64,000 nt of DNA from Bradymonas sp963697525 (lineage in GTDB: Bacteria; Myxococcota_A; Bradymonadia; Bradymonadales; Bradymonadaceae). The notes under the pieces were generated by a model. It worked only from the letters and a program-made list of their open reading frames with translations, did no database searches and had not been told where the DNA came from. The stretch's first letter is position 1. Each line of letters starts with the position of its first letter. The position numbers and the translations under genes were made by a program. The stretch is taken from assembly GCA_963697525.1 (NCBI GenBank), contig OY969087.1, positions 6,386,001 to 6,450,000 of the forward strand, read 5' to 3'. Positions 1 to 9,373 of this stretch are shown piece after piece.

Positions 1-800
1 GCGGTTGAAGATGCGCGGCACGCTGAACAGGATGGTCGGGCGCACCTCGGCGAGGTTCTCGACGATGGTGGACACGCTCTCGACCAGGCCCAGCGCGGCG
101 CCGCGCGAGAACATCATGTGCAGCTCGACGGTCTGGCCGAAGCAGTGCGCCCAGGGCAGAAAGGACAGGCGACCTCGTCCTCATCGATGGGGAAAATCTC
201 GTAGATGCCCACGATATTCGAACAGATATTCCAGTGGCTCAGCTTGACGCCCTTGGGATTGCCCGTGGTGCCGGAGGTGTAGATGAAGGTAGCGATCTGC
301 TCCTTGTCGGGATGCAGCGTCGGGCAGGGATTGGCCTTGCCGTCCTCGATCACATTGCCGAAGTAATCGGCGTGTTCCTTGTCGCCGTCGAAGAAGATGA
401 GGTGCTCGAGCTCGTCGAGGTCGTCAGCGAAGTCCTTGACCTTCTCGTAGATGTCCTGGTTGGCCACCAGCACGATCTTGGCGTCGCTATCCTCGAGGAT
501 GTATTTCCAGTCCTTGGCGAGCTGGACCTCGTACATCGGGCAGTAACGCGCCCCCAGGCCGTAGGTGGCATAGGCGCCCACGGCCCACTCCAGGCGGTTG
601 TCCGCGATCACCGCGACGGTGTCGCCCTCACCGATGCCCCGGGCAGCCAGCGCCCCGCGGAAGGCGTCGACCTTTTGGCCGAACTTCTGGTATGACGTCC
701 ACTGGTAGCGGCCGCCCTTCTTCTCACCGAACAGACGATTGTTCGGATGCTTTTCGATGGTTTGCTCGAACAGATCGACGAGTGTTTCAAATCCAGCCAT
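1..800 (-). CDS. Long-chain acyl-CoA synthetase (AMP-forming), N-terminal part, frameshifted
   Basis: Activates fatty acids to acyl-CoA through an acyl-adenylate. The visible N-terminal part of the ANL superfamily enzyme carries the phosphate-binding loop YTSGTTGNPKG at about residues 173-183, inside the FIYTSGTTGNPKGVKLSH block. The ATG at 800 opens the reading frame. The frame breaks near position 168-171: upstream codons read DEDEVA, and the expected continuation (LSFLPWAHCFGQTVELHMMF and onward) is in the next frame, as if one C/G were missing. Reading resumes through the window edge at position 1, so the C-terminal half is outside. It is divergent from the epmA-like gene. Family assignment is secure. 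Whether the gene is broken or the base is a sequencing error cannot be told here. Confidence 0.85.
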
Positions 801-851
801 CTAGATTCTCCGGGAGTTTAGCGAACGCCCACAACTTATTACGGGGATCGC

Positions 852-1949
852 GTGAGACGCAAGACCAATAACACATACGACGGTGCGCCTATGCCGTTGA
901 CCAGCGAGCGCCGGCTGCCTGTTGGCGAGGCGCTGCGGCTGCGCGCCGACGCCAATCGGGCGGTGCGCGCGTTCTTCGACGCGCGCGACTTCGTGGAGGT
1001 GGAGACGCCCAACTGGGTGGCCGCGCCGGGCACCGACGTCTACCTCGACCCGGTGCAGGCGAGCTTCCAGGACGTCCACAGCGCCGGCGAGCCCATCTCG
1101 GGCTACCTGCATACCTCGCCGGAGTTTGCCATGAAGCGGCTGTTATGCGCCGGCATGGAGCGCATCTGGCAGATGTGCAAGGTGTGGCGAAACGGCGAGG
1201 TCACGCCGATGCACAACCCCGAATTTACCATCCTGGAGTGGTACCGCGCCCACGCGCCCGTCGAGGCGATCATGGACGACGTGGAGGCGCTGACCGGCGA
1301 ACTGCTCGGCCAAGGCGTGACCGTCGCCGGGCGCGACATCGCGCTCGACGCGGGCATCCAACGTGTGAGCATGCAGCAGTTGGTCGAGCGCGCCTGTGGC
1401 TTCGACCTGCTGGAGGCCTTGGAGGTCGACGCGCTCATCGAGGCCTGCCGGACCCACGAGCTGCTCTCCGAGGCGTCGCTCGGGCGCGCCGAGCGCGAGC
1501 GGCGCTGGGACGAACTCTTCTTCGAGTTGCAGATCACTCACCTGGACCCGTATCTGGCCGAGCTGGGCGCGGTCTTTGTGACCGACTGGCCGACCCCGTT
1601 GGCCGTCCTCGCCCAGAAAAACCCCGACGACCCCCGGGTGGCCCAGCGCTTCGAGCTGTATGTGGGCGGTGTGGAGTTGGCCAACGGCTTCCAGGAGTTG
1701 ACCGACCCGGTCGAGCAGCGCGAGCGCTTCGAGGACGACTTGCGCACGCGCGGCGAGCGTGGCCTGCCCGCTCTGCCCACGCCCGAGCGGTTTTTGGCGG
1801 CGCTGGAGCGCGGCATGCCCCCGTCGAGCGGGGTGGCCGTGGGCGTCGACCGCTACTTGATGTTGGCCGCCGGCGTCGACGATATCCGCGAGGTCGTCCC
1901 GTTCGCGCTGCGCCGCGATGCGCACACAGGCGCGGTCGTGTGGGGTTGA
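852..1949 (+). CDS. epmA: EF-P lysine ligase EpmA-like (GenX/PoxA), class II LysRS paralogue
   Basis: EpmA proteins attach (R)-beta-lysine or lysine to a conserved lysine of elongation factor P. The protein lacks the N-terminal OB-fold anticodon-binding domain of true class II LysRS and is only catalytic core (365 aa from GTG 852; about 352 from ATG 891). Visible landmarks, counted from the GTG: class II motif 1 region about 46-57, YLHTSPEFAMK 85-95, motif 2 with WRNGE 112-116, HNPEFTILEWYR 121-132, and motif 3 GVAVGVDRY near 325-335. The start is uncertain: GTG 852 follows GGGGATC, whereas ATG 891 gives a length closer to the family. It lies 74 bp upstream of a class I LysRS on the same strand. 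EF-P and EpmB are not in the window. Confidence 0.85.
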   Translation: MRRKTNNTYDGAPMPLTSERRLPVGEALRLRADANRAVRAFFDARDFVEVETPNWVAAPGTDVYLDPVQASFQDVHSAGEPISGYLHTSPEFAMKRLLCAGMERIWQMCKVWRNGEVTPMHNPEFTILEWYRAHAPVEAIMDDVEALTGELLGQGVTVAGRDIALDAGIQRVSMQQLVERACGFDLLEALEVDALIEACRTHELLSEASLGRAERERRWDELFFELQITHLDPYLAELGAVFVTDWPTPLAVLAQKNPDDPRVAQRFELYVGGVELANGFQELTDPVEQRERFEDDLRTRGERGLPALPTPERFLAALERGMPPSSGVAVGVDRYLMLAAGVDDIREVVPFALRRDAHTGAVVWG

Positions 1950-2023
1950 CTCACACGGTGAAGTGCTCATAAAAGGCGGGTAACTTTGCCCGTATCGCTA
2001 TTTCGAACGCGAGAGGAACCCCG

Positions 2024-3629
2024 ATGTCCGACGATTTGACAGCCTGGCCATTTGAAGAAGCCCGTACCATCCTCGAGAAGCTCGAGCGCGAGAAGAAATC
2101 CGGCGGCGAGCGCAAACACGAGTACGTGCTCTTCGAGACCGGCTTCGGGCCCAGCGGCCTGCCGCATATCGGCACCTTCAGCGAGGTCGCACGCACCACC
2201 TGGATTCGCTACGCCTTCGAGCACCTGTCGTCGGGGCTGCCCACCAAGCTATTTGCGTTCAGCGACGACATGGACGGGCTGCGCAAGGTGCCGGAGAATA
2301 TCCCCAACCAGGAGCTCATCCTCGAGCATCTGGGCAAGCCCCTATGCGACATCCCCGACCCCTTCGAGGAGGAGGAGAGCTTCTCGGGGTATATGAACGC
2401 CAAGCTTCGAAGCTTTTTGGACTCCTTTGGCTTCGACTACGACTTCAAGTCGTCCAAAGACCAGTACCGCAACGGCGTGTTCGACGAGGGCCTCGTCAAG
2501 ATCTTGCAGAATTACGACGCCGTGCGCGACATCATCACACCGACGCTACGCAAGGAAAACCGCGAGGTGTGGAGCCCGTTTTTCCCGATCTGCGAGAATT
2601 GCGGCAAGGTCTACACCACCCGGGTGACCGACGTACACCCGGAGGACGGCGAGATTCTCGTACGTGTGCGACCAGAGCTTTCGCAACATCGACTCGTGTG
2701 GCCACGAAGGCCGCATGTCGGTCAAAGGCGGCAACGTCAAGCTGGGCTGGAAGGTCGACTGGGCGCTTCGCTGGTATGTCTTCGACGTCGACTACGAGAT
2801 GTACGGCAAGGACCTCATCGAGTCGGCGGAGCTCAGCGCCAAGATCGTGCGCAAGCTCGGCGGCGAGCCGCCGGTGGGCTTCTTCTACGAGATGTTCTTG
2901 GACGAGAACGGCCAGAAAATCTCAAAAAGCGTGGGCAAAGGGCTGACCATCGACGAGTGGCTGCGCTACGGACCGCTGGAGAGCCTGGGCTGGTTCATCT
3001 TCCAGAGCCCCCAGAAGGCCAAAAAGCTGTACTTCGAGGTCATCCCGCGCAGCGTCGACAAGTTCTTGGAGGCCCGCCAGGAGTTCGGGCGCACCGACGG
3101 CGAGGAGAGGCTCGACAACCCCACCTGGTTCGTCGAGCACGACAAGCTCGACGCCGGCGAGGACGTGGGCTTCGAGGCCGACATCTCCTATTCGATGCTG
3201 CTCAACCTGGTCAACGTGCTCAACACCGACGACAAAGAGGTCGTCTGGAACTACATCCTGCGCTACGACGCCGACGCCGAGCAGAACAAGGCGATCATCG
3301 ACGACATGATCGACCGGGCGCTGCGCTACTACCGCGACTTCGTGCTGCCCACCAAGGAGTACGAACTTCCCGCCGAGGAGTTCATGCCCGCCCTGGAGCA
3401 ATTCCGCGCGTTTTTGGCCGACTACGACGGCAACGACGCCCAGGAGTTGCAGTCGGCGTGCTACCAGGCCGGCAAGGACAACGAGGTGAGCATGGGCAAG
3501 TGGTTCCGCACGCTGTACCGGCTGCTTCTGGGCCAGGACCGCGGCCCGCGCGTGGGCACGTTCGTCAGCGTGTACGGCGTCGACGAAACCCTGGCGCTCA
3601 TCGACAAGCGCCTCGAAGAGGGCGCCTGA
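2024..3629 (+). CDS. lysS: Lysine--tRNA ligase, class I (LysRS-I), with apparent +1 frameshift
   Basis: Charges tRNA-Lys. This is the class I (archaeal-type, Rossmann-fold) enzyme, not the common class II form. The HIGH-like motif reads HIGT at residues 48-51 (GPSGLPHIGTFSE), and the KMSKS-like motif KISKS is encoded near 2916-2930. Start ATG 2024 follows a purine-rich GAGAGGAA site. The 5' frame runs well to EDGEIL. An extra G at about 2660 then throws it out of frame, and the sequence resumes as YVCDQSFRNIDSCGHEG in the next frame to the stop at 3629. Both halves keep the local codon usage and together give the full family length of about 534 aa, so a sequencing error is likelier than a dead gene. 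The neighbouring EpmA is a class II LysRS paralogue but not a substitute for this enzyme. Confidence 0.88.
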
Positions 3630-3922
3630 TTCGGGGAATTTGGCGAGGCCTCGTGCGTTGATTTGTTGGTTTGCAGAACGCCTTGCCGAAACCGCAGCGC
3701 CCGCTATTGAGATGGAACTAGAATTGATGGGCGGACGGTCCGCTGCGAATGCGCGAAGAGCTCGTCTTTCAGATTAGCCGCGTGGCGAATCCGCGGTGAG
3801 TTGACGACGCTCAAACGCCGCCAATCGTCCGCCCTGCAATGCTCGCTGTTCACCTCAATAGCAGGCCCTGCATCAGCCGAGGCGCCTCACCACCAAACGA
3901 TCTTACCAAGCCGAGACGTATT

Positions 3923-5644
3923 ATGAGCGACAAAGTCATCAGCCTCGACGAAGAACGTCGCGACGCCCCCTCGCCGCTCGAGAAGATCGAGCGAAGCCTG
4001 CCGCCCGGCGAGCCCGCCGAGCAGGTCAAGGCGATCATCGAGATGGACGATCCGGTGGGCTACTTGCAGCGGCTGGACTCCCAGGTCTTCTACCAGCTCA
4101 TCAAGTCGGCGGGCTGGGACCAGACCTACGACCTCATCCAGTACGCCACGCCGCGCCAGATCCAGAATTTCGTCGACTTCGACTGCTGGACGCGCGACCG
4201 GCTGATCCCCGAGAAGATGGACAAGTGGATCCTGGCGCTGGTCACCGAGGCGACGGACATCAAGCTCAAGAAAGTCTGCCGCGACCTCGACCCGGAGGTG
4301 CTGGCGATCTACTTCAAGGACTGCCTGCACGTCGAAGAGCTCGACGAGGGGCGCATCCCCGACCACCTCGAGGGCGATATCGGCACCAGCCCCGACGGGG
4401 TCTACGCCATCGTCTATCCGGACAACGAGGACAAGGCCGCCCTGATGCGCACGCTCCTCGACCGGCTGTACGCCGTCGACCGCGTGCTCGCCTGGACGCT
4501 GCTGGAGGCGGTGCGCTGGGAACTCACCAGCGAGATGGAGGAGTTCGCCTACAAGTGGCGCAATAGCCGCCTGGAGGAGTTCGGCTTCGTGCCCCGCGAG
4601 GAGGCCGTGGGGGTGTACTCCTACCTGGATCCGTCGCGCTACCGCGACCACGTCGAAAAGGGCGTGCGCCCCGAGGAGCACGTCGAGCGGCTCACCGCCG
4701 ACAAGCTCGACCTGCCGGCGGTGCTCGAAGACGAGCTCGACGAGGAGTTCTACGCCTATAGCGCACTGTCGCGCGTCGACGACCCGGAGGACGTCCAGCG
4801 CGTGGTCTATCAGATCGCCGCGCTGTGTAACCGCACGATGATCGCCGACGGCATCGAGCCCGGCGAGGTCGAGAGCGGGCGCGAGGTCGTGCGCCGCACG
4901 CTGGGCTACGTGAGCCTGGGGCTGGAGTTTTTGAGCCGCGCCGACCTCGACGTCGCCGCCGACCAACTGCGGACGCTGCCGATCAAGCGCATCTTCCAGA
5001 CCGGCTTCTCCCTTCCACGCAAGCTGCAGGCGCGCCTGGAGTCCCTGGAGCACCGCCCCACCCTGTCGATCGTCGAGGGCGACCGCTACTCGCTGCTCGA
5101 CGCCGACGAGCGCGCGCTGGCCGACTCGCTGTCGCGCCCCCGGCCGACATTCGCCTGGGACAGCATGCGCTACGAGATCTTCAAGTCCCAGGACCAGCTC
5201 GACTCGGCGGCCTTCCGCATCGGCATGCTCGCCTTCAAACAGTTGTGGCTATTCGTCGTCGAACGCCAGACGCTCGACACCCTGGCCGAGCTCATCTACT
5301 CGGAGGACGTCGCCAATGAGCCGGTGGCGGTCACCTTCGACACCCTGTTTGCGACCTGGCTGGCCAACTATATGCTCGGCGGCGAGGCCAGCCTGCGCCC
5401 GCTTCGCCCCGGCGGCATCATGCGCCTGGGTAAGGTGCTGCGCGAAGCCCCCTGGGACAGCGGCCAGGCCGGTTATTTCAAGCCCCTGCTCGACCAGGTC
5501 GAGGCGAGCGTGCCGGTGGCCTCCAACCGGCTTTTCACCCGCTGGGTCAACCAGACCGTCGAGCGCCTCGACGCCGAAATTGGCGAGCTCAAGGCGGTCG
5601 ACGAGGTGCGCTACTTCCAGGAGCTGATGCTCGTGGCGTCCTAG
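3923..5644 (+). CDS. DUF6178 family protein
   Basis: A 573-aa soluble, acidic protein with no signal peptide or membrane segment. It resembles the DUF6178 family of deltaproteobacterial and myxobacterial proteins (assignment recalled, not searched), whose function is not established. Typical features are an N-terminal stretch around YLQRLDSQVFYQLIKSAGWD and then QIQNFVDFDCWTRDRL, followed by a long helical body. The frame is open from 3839, but the ATG at 3923 (MSDKVISLDEE) opens the conserved, acidic coding part. The preceding codons look non-coding, so I chose 3923. The 293 bp between LysRS and this start show no gene, only a short inverted repeat at 3731-3743 (GCGGAC-G-GTCCGC). Confidence 0.7.
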   Translation: MSDKVISLDEERRDAPSPLEKIERSLPPGEPAEQVKAIIEMDDPVGYLQRLDSQVFYQLIKSAGWDQTYDLIQYATPRQIQNFVDFDCWTRDRLIPEKMDKWILALVTEATDIKLKKVCRDLDPEVLAIYFKDCLHVEELDEGRIPDHLEGDIGTSPDGVYAIVYPDNEDKAALMRTLLDRLYAVDRVLAWTLLEAVRWELTSEMEEFAYKWRNSRLEEFGFVPREEAVGVYSYLDPSRYRDHVEKGVRPEEHVERLTADKLDLPAVLEDELDEEFYAYSALSRVDDPEDVQRVVYQIAALCNRTMIADGIEPGEVESGREVVRRTLGYVSLGLEFLSRADLDVAADQLRTLPIKRIFQTGFSLPRKLQARLESLEHRPTLSIVEGDRYSLLDADERALADSLSRPRPTFAWDSMRYEIFKSQDQLDSAAFRIGMLAFKQLWLFVVERQTLDTLAELIYSEDVANEPVAVTFDTLFATWLANYMLGGEASLRPLRPGGIMRLGKVLREAPWDSGQAGYFKPLLDQVEASVPVASNRLFTRWVNQTVERLDAEIGELKAVDEVRYFQELMLVAS

Positions 5645-5678
5645 CCGCGGTCTCAGATCGATTCGGGCGGCGCGTGTG

Positions 5679-5687
5679 TGCTATGAT
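5679..5687 (+). promoter_or_regulatory. Extended -10 promoter element of the PhoD-like gene
   Basis: TGCTATGAT matches an extended -10 (TGn plus TATGAT at 5682-5687). No good -35 is seen, as is usual for extended -10 promoters. Transcription would begin near 5694, which excludes the upstream in-frame start at 5676 and supports ATG 5724. Confidence 0.45.
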
Positions 5688-5723
5688 GGTCGTCTACGAT
5701 CGACTGCTCACACGGGTCCGCTC

Positions 5724-7613
5724 ATGCTCCAATCGTCTCCACGTCGTCTCGCCATCGGGTGCCGCCTCGGCATCATCCTGGTTGTTTCAGCCCTCGTCGG
5801 CTGCTCGACTGAGCCGCTCGGGCGTAGCTCGAAGGGTTGGTCGTTGGGCGATGCGGCTGGGGAGCCCGACGCCAATCAGCCGCCGCCAAAGGATACGGGC
5901 GCTCCGCGCGATGTGGGCGACGCACGTGTCGACACGGCTCGAGGCGACGTCGGTGACGTGGGCGTCTCACAAGACGCGGGCGACGTCGGGGGCGCTTCCG
6001 ACACCGGCGCCCCGACGGATCCGCCCCCACAGCCGCCGACCTTCCCGTCGACGATTCATCGCTTCTCGGTGGCCATCAAGACGGGCGGCAACCAATACGA
6101 CGGGTCCAACGCCAAGTTCAAAGTCTGCCTCAACCAGAATCGCTGCTTTCCCCTGGATGTGGCGTCGGTCGACGAGTTTCAGCGCGGGCTGTTCGACGTG
6201 TTTCACTTTACGAACGTCAATTTGCCGCGCAGCCAGGTCGACCGCGTGCAATTGCGCCACGTCAGCGGCAGCGACATGTGGCACCCGGCGTGCATCGAGA
6301 CGCGCTTCGATGGCGAGCCGGTCCAATGCGCGAAGAACCTGCCCAAAATGGGCAACGGCGCCGGGGAAGTGCGCAACCACAGCGAGCCGGTCAAAAATAA
6401 ATGCACGACGTGCTATCCCAGCCGGGTGACCCACGGTCCGCTTGTGGGCGAGGTCGGCCCGCGGCACGCGCGGGTGCTCGTTCGAACGGACGCGACGCGT
6501 CGGGTCTCACTGCAGGTCGCGCGGGCGTCGGCGCCCAATCAGGTGATCGCCACGGTCGGCCCCAAGTGGCCGCTTCCCAAGAATGACTACACGGCGAAGT
6601 TCGACATCACCGGCCTCGCCCCCTCGACGCGCTACGTCGCCACGGTGGTCATCGGAAACCACGTCACCAACCAGCAGGCCCATTTTCATACGGCGCCGAA
6701 ATCCGACCACTCCAGCCGGTTTCGAATCGCCCTGGGCTCGTGCTCCAATAACGACACGATCCGACGGCCGCACGCGATCTTCGACAAGATCCTCGCCAAA
6801 AACCCCGACTTGTTCCTCTTTTTGGGGGACAATCACTACGGCAACACCGGCTCGCTGTACGGACAGTGGTGGAATTACCGCGATGTGCTTCGGATGCCGC
6901 CGCGCCAGCGCTTGGTGAGCCATGTGCCCGTGCTGGCGATCTGGGATGATCACGACTTTACGGGCAACAACTCCAACCGCTTCGCCGCCGGGCGACATCG
7001 GGCGCTGCGCGCCTTTACAGATTATTGGGTCAATCCGAGCTACGGCACGTCCGACCAACCGGGGGTGTTCTTCAAATACTCATACGGCGACGTCGACTTC
7101 TTCATGCTCGACGTGCGCTACGAGCGCGACCGGCCCAATACCGGAGGCTCGATCCTGGGCGACAAGCAATGGAGCTGGCTCAAGGCCCAGCTCAAGGCGT
7201 CGACGGCGACCTTCAAGATCTTGGGCTCGGGCACCCTGGTGAGCCAAAGCGGCGGCGAGACCTGGAAAGACTACACCAGCCGAGCGCAGCTGTTCCGGTT
7301 CATCCGAAACAACAACATCCACGGCGTGCTCGTCGTCGACGGCGACATCCACCACAGCGCGCTGCGGCGCATCCACCGGGTGCAATACGACATCCCCGAG
7401 ATCGTGGCCTCGGGACTGGCGAACCTGCACAATTCGAGCTGCAACGGCGGGCCCGCCGAGGTGGACGAGGTTGCGTGTGTTGGCAATCGGGGAAGCTTCG
7501 CGGTCCTCGACGTGGATACGACGCGCGCCGACCCGCGCATCATCGCCCGCCTCTTCGACGAGACCGGCGCCCCTCACGGGACCATGACCATCCATGCCTC
7601 TCAGCTTCGCTGA
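5724..7613 (+). CDS. PhoD-like metallophosphatase lipoprotein
   Basis: Exported phosphomonoesterase or phosphodiesterase of the alkaline phosphatase D family, 629 aa. The signal peptide ends in a lipobox (ALVGC, Cys27), so it should be a lipoprotein. An Asp/Gly/Pro-rich linker (about 35-105) leads to a beta-rich PLAT/LH2-like region (about 110-215), a PhoD N-terminal fibronectin-like domain (about 234-325) and the metallophosphatase domain. Metal-site motifs seen: GSCS about 338, GDN about 368, WDDHD about 407, and GDIHHS about 540. ATG 5724 is preferred to 5676 because a promoter -10 lies between them. The gene converges on the GH43-like gene with a 5-bp gap. PhoD enzymes use Fe3+/Ca2+, but the substrate here is unknown. 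Confidence 0.82.
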   Translation: MLQSSPRRLAIGCRLGIILVVSALVGCSTEPLGRSSKGWSLGDAAGEPDANQPPPKDTGAPRDVGDARVDTARGDVGDVGVSQDAGDVGGASDTGAPTDPPPQPPTFPSTIHRFSVAIKTGGNQYDGSNAKFKVCLNQNRCFPLDVASVDEFQRGLFDVFHFTNVNLPRSQVDRVQLRHVSGSDMWHPACIETRFDGEPVQCAKNLPKMGNGAGEVRNHSEPVKNKCTTCYPSRVTHGPLVGEVGPRHARVLVRTDATRRVSLQVARASAPNQVIATVGPKWPLPKNDYTAKFDITGLAPSTRYVATVVIGNHVTNQQAHFHTAPKSDHSSRFRIALGSCSNNDTIRRPHAIFDKILAKNPDLFLFLGDNHYGNTGSLYGQWWNYRDVLRMPPRQRLVSHVPVLAIWDDHDFTGNNSNRFAAGRHRALRAFTDYWVNPSYGTSDQPGVFFKYSYGDVDFFMLDVRYERDRPNTGGSILGDKQWSWLKAQLKASTATFKILGSGTLVSQSGGETWKDYTSRAQLFRFIRNNNIHGVLVVDGDIHHSALRRIHRVQYDIPEIVASGLANLHNSSCNGGPAEVDEVACVGNRGSFAVLDVDTTRADPRIIARLFDETGAPHGTMTIHASQLR

Positions 7614-7618
7614 GTCGC

Positions 7619-9229
7619 TCACGGAGGCGGCATCGACATGGACGACGGCGCGGCGCCCATCTTGGGCCAACCGTTGCTCCATTGGATGCGGTCGATCAAG
7701 ACGTTTCGCTTGGCGCCGTTGGTCCCCGGAGGCGGATCCCAGGCGTGGTAGGCGTACCACCAATCTGCGGAACGCGACTGCACGGGGCTGCCATGGCCGG
7801 GGCCGGTCCACGCCTCGTTCGAGCTCACGATGGGATGGCCGAGCTTGGTGTACGGGCCATCGACGTGGCGCGAGCGGGCCACGCCGATGCCATAGCGTGA
7901 GGTGTTGTAGGCCCCGCCGCTGTAAAACAGGTAGTAGTAGCCGCCGCGAAACATGATCGAGGCGCCTTCGATGCTGCCTCCTTCCCACGAGCCGGGGTCG
8001 TTGTTGAGCACCTTGGTGCGCGAGCCGACGAGCTCGGTGCCGTTCGCCCGCAGGCGCTGAATGTAGATGGGCGTGCGCTCGCCGGTGGCCAGCCCGGCGT
8101 ATTTGTAGATCACGTAGCGCCGACCGTCGGCGGGGTCGCGAAAATAGCTCGCGTCGATGTAGCCCGCCCCCGTCCCCAGGACGAGGGGCGCGCCGATGTC
8201 CTGGAACGGGCCCAGCGGATTGTCGGCCACGGCTGCGCCGATGGACTTCTTGCCATTTCGATGGGTGGCGCTGAAGTAGGCCACCCAGCGGCCATCCTTG
8301 ACCTTGTGAATCTCGGGGGCCCAGAAGCGCGGCGGGTCCGTCGTCGTGCGCCACGCGGGCTTGGTGGCGCGGGTGAAAATGGAGCCCCGTCGCCTCCAGT
8401 GGACGAGGTCGTGGGACACGAAAATACGGAAATTGCCGCCGGTGCAGGCCAGGATGTAGCGATCGCCGTCGGGGTCGTAGGTCACCCCGGGGTCGGCGCA
8501 TCCGGCGAGCACGTCGTTATGGTACAGCCCGCCGCACTGGGTGTAGCGAAACGACAGCTGGCAAAGCGGCGCGTCGAAATGCGGAGGCCACCCGTTCGAC
8601 AGCTTGGCCCGCGAGCCGCCGTTGCTGTGCGTACAGTTGCTATTCCAGCCGATCACGCCGTTACGCTCGTCGTAGTCGGCCGGATGGCCCGACGGATGGG
8701 TCCAATTGGGGCCGTAGTGAACATGAGTTTGGCAGGTCGACGGTGCGTTCGGGCAGCCCTGGTAATCCAGCGCGATCACGCACGAGTAGCGGCCGCGGAA
8801 CCGGGCCGTCGTTCCGTTGGAAAGCGTCGCCTTGGCATTGGAGCCGTCGTTATGGCAGACGCCGTCCCAGCCAACCATTCCGTCGACGACGTCCACATTG
8901 GTCGTCACCCCGGCGGGACGGATCCACGTCGAACCGTAGGTGATCGTCGTCTTGCACGTCGGCTGCGGAGCGGCGTCCGGAGTGGCGTCCGGGGTGGCAG
9001 CGCCGGTGTCGGCCACGGGCGTGACCCCGCTGTCGGCGGCGGGAGGTGTCCGGGTATCGCGGGCCGTGTCCGGCGCGGCGTCGACCGTGGCCTGGGCGCT
9101 GTCAACGGCAACGACGTCTCGAGCCGCATCGCCGGCATCGGCCGCGACGGTCTGGCCCGACATCGTTCCCGTCCCACAACCGACCAGGGCCAACGCTCCT
9201 AGCAGCAAACAAACTCGTTTCGTCATCAT
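7619..9229 (-). CDS. GH43-like glycoside hydrolase lipoprotein with duplicated Cys-rich domain
   Basis: Predicted secreted lipoprotein of 536 aa (lipobox LVGC, Cys18) followed by an Asp/Ala/Thr-rich linker to about residue 90. Two tandem domains of about 67 residues follow (about 92-159 and 166-232). Each starts CxTxxxYGxxW and carries a VGWxxxC or IGWNxNC segment and a closing C-x-L/I...C. The C-terminal half is a five-bladed beta-propeller of the GH43/GH-F type. Candidate catalytic residues are the Asp in CADPGV (about 246), the Asp in YIDASYF (about 359) and the Glu in GSIEGASIM (about 421). The substrate is probably an arabinose- or xylose-containing or related glycan, by family only. Start at 9229 or the next Met at 9226. 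The duplicated domain is not one I can name. Confidence 0.75.
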   Translation of the reverse strand: MMTKRVCLLLGALALVGCGTGTMSGQTVAADAGDAARDVVAVDSAQATVDAAPDTARDTRTPPAADSGVTPVADTGAATPDATPDAAPQPTCKTTITYGSTWIRPAGVTTNVDVVDGMVGWDGVCHNDGSNAKATLSNGTTARFRGRYSCVIALDYQGCPNAPSTCQTHVHYGPNWTHPSGHPADYDERNGVIGWNSNCTHSNGGSRAKLSNGWPPHFDAPLCQLSFRYTQCGGLYHNDVLAGCADPGVTYDPDGDRYILACTGGNFRIFVSHDLVHWRRRGSIFTRATKPAWRTTTDPPRFWAPEIHKVKDGRWVAYFSATHRNGKKSIGAAVADNPLGPFQDIGAPLVLGTGAGYIDASYFRDPADGRRYVIYKYAGLATGERTPIYIQRLRANGTELVGSRTKVLNNDPGSWEGGSIEGASIMFRGGYYYLFYSGGAYNTSRYGIGVARSRHVDGPYTKLGHPIVSSNEAWTGPGHGSPVQSRSADWWYAYHAWDPPPGTNGAKRNVLIDRIQWSNGWPKMGAAPSSMSMPPP

Positions 9230-9258
9230 CGCTTTCCTACGTTAGAAACGGAGCAATG

Positions 9259-9288
9259 AGCATAGCGAGTCGGCTACAACCTTGGCAA
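9259..9288 (-). promoter_or_regulatory. Sigma70-type promoter for the GH43-like gene
   Basis: Read on the minus strand: -35 TTGCCA (9288-9283), 18-bp spacer, -10 TATGCT (9264-9259). Transcription would start near 9252, leaving a leader of about 23 nt to the ATG at 9229. Confidence 0.5.
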
Positions 9289-9306
9289 TGCGCCGCTTGC
9301 GTGGCT

Positions 9307-9334
9307 TTGCGCGGCCGGCGTTTTTCTCTATAGT
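9307..9334 (+). promoter_or_regulatory. Sigma70-type promoter for the SpoIID-domain gene
   Basis: -35 TTGCGC (9307-9312), 16-bp spacer, -10 TATAGT (9329-9334). The predicted transcription start near 9341 falls on the first in-frame ATG, which argues that translation begins at the next ATG (9374), preceded by CGAGGACT. Confidence 0.5.
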
Positions 9335-9373
9335 TTTCGCATGGAACTATCAAAAACTCGTGCGAGGACTCCC

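Noticed and set aside
852..1949. Calling this gene lysyl-tRNA synthetase class II
   Set aside because: No anticodon-binding domain and too short; EpmA-type core instead.
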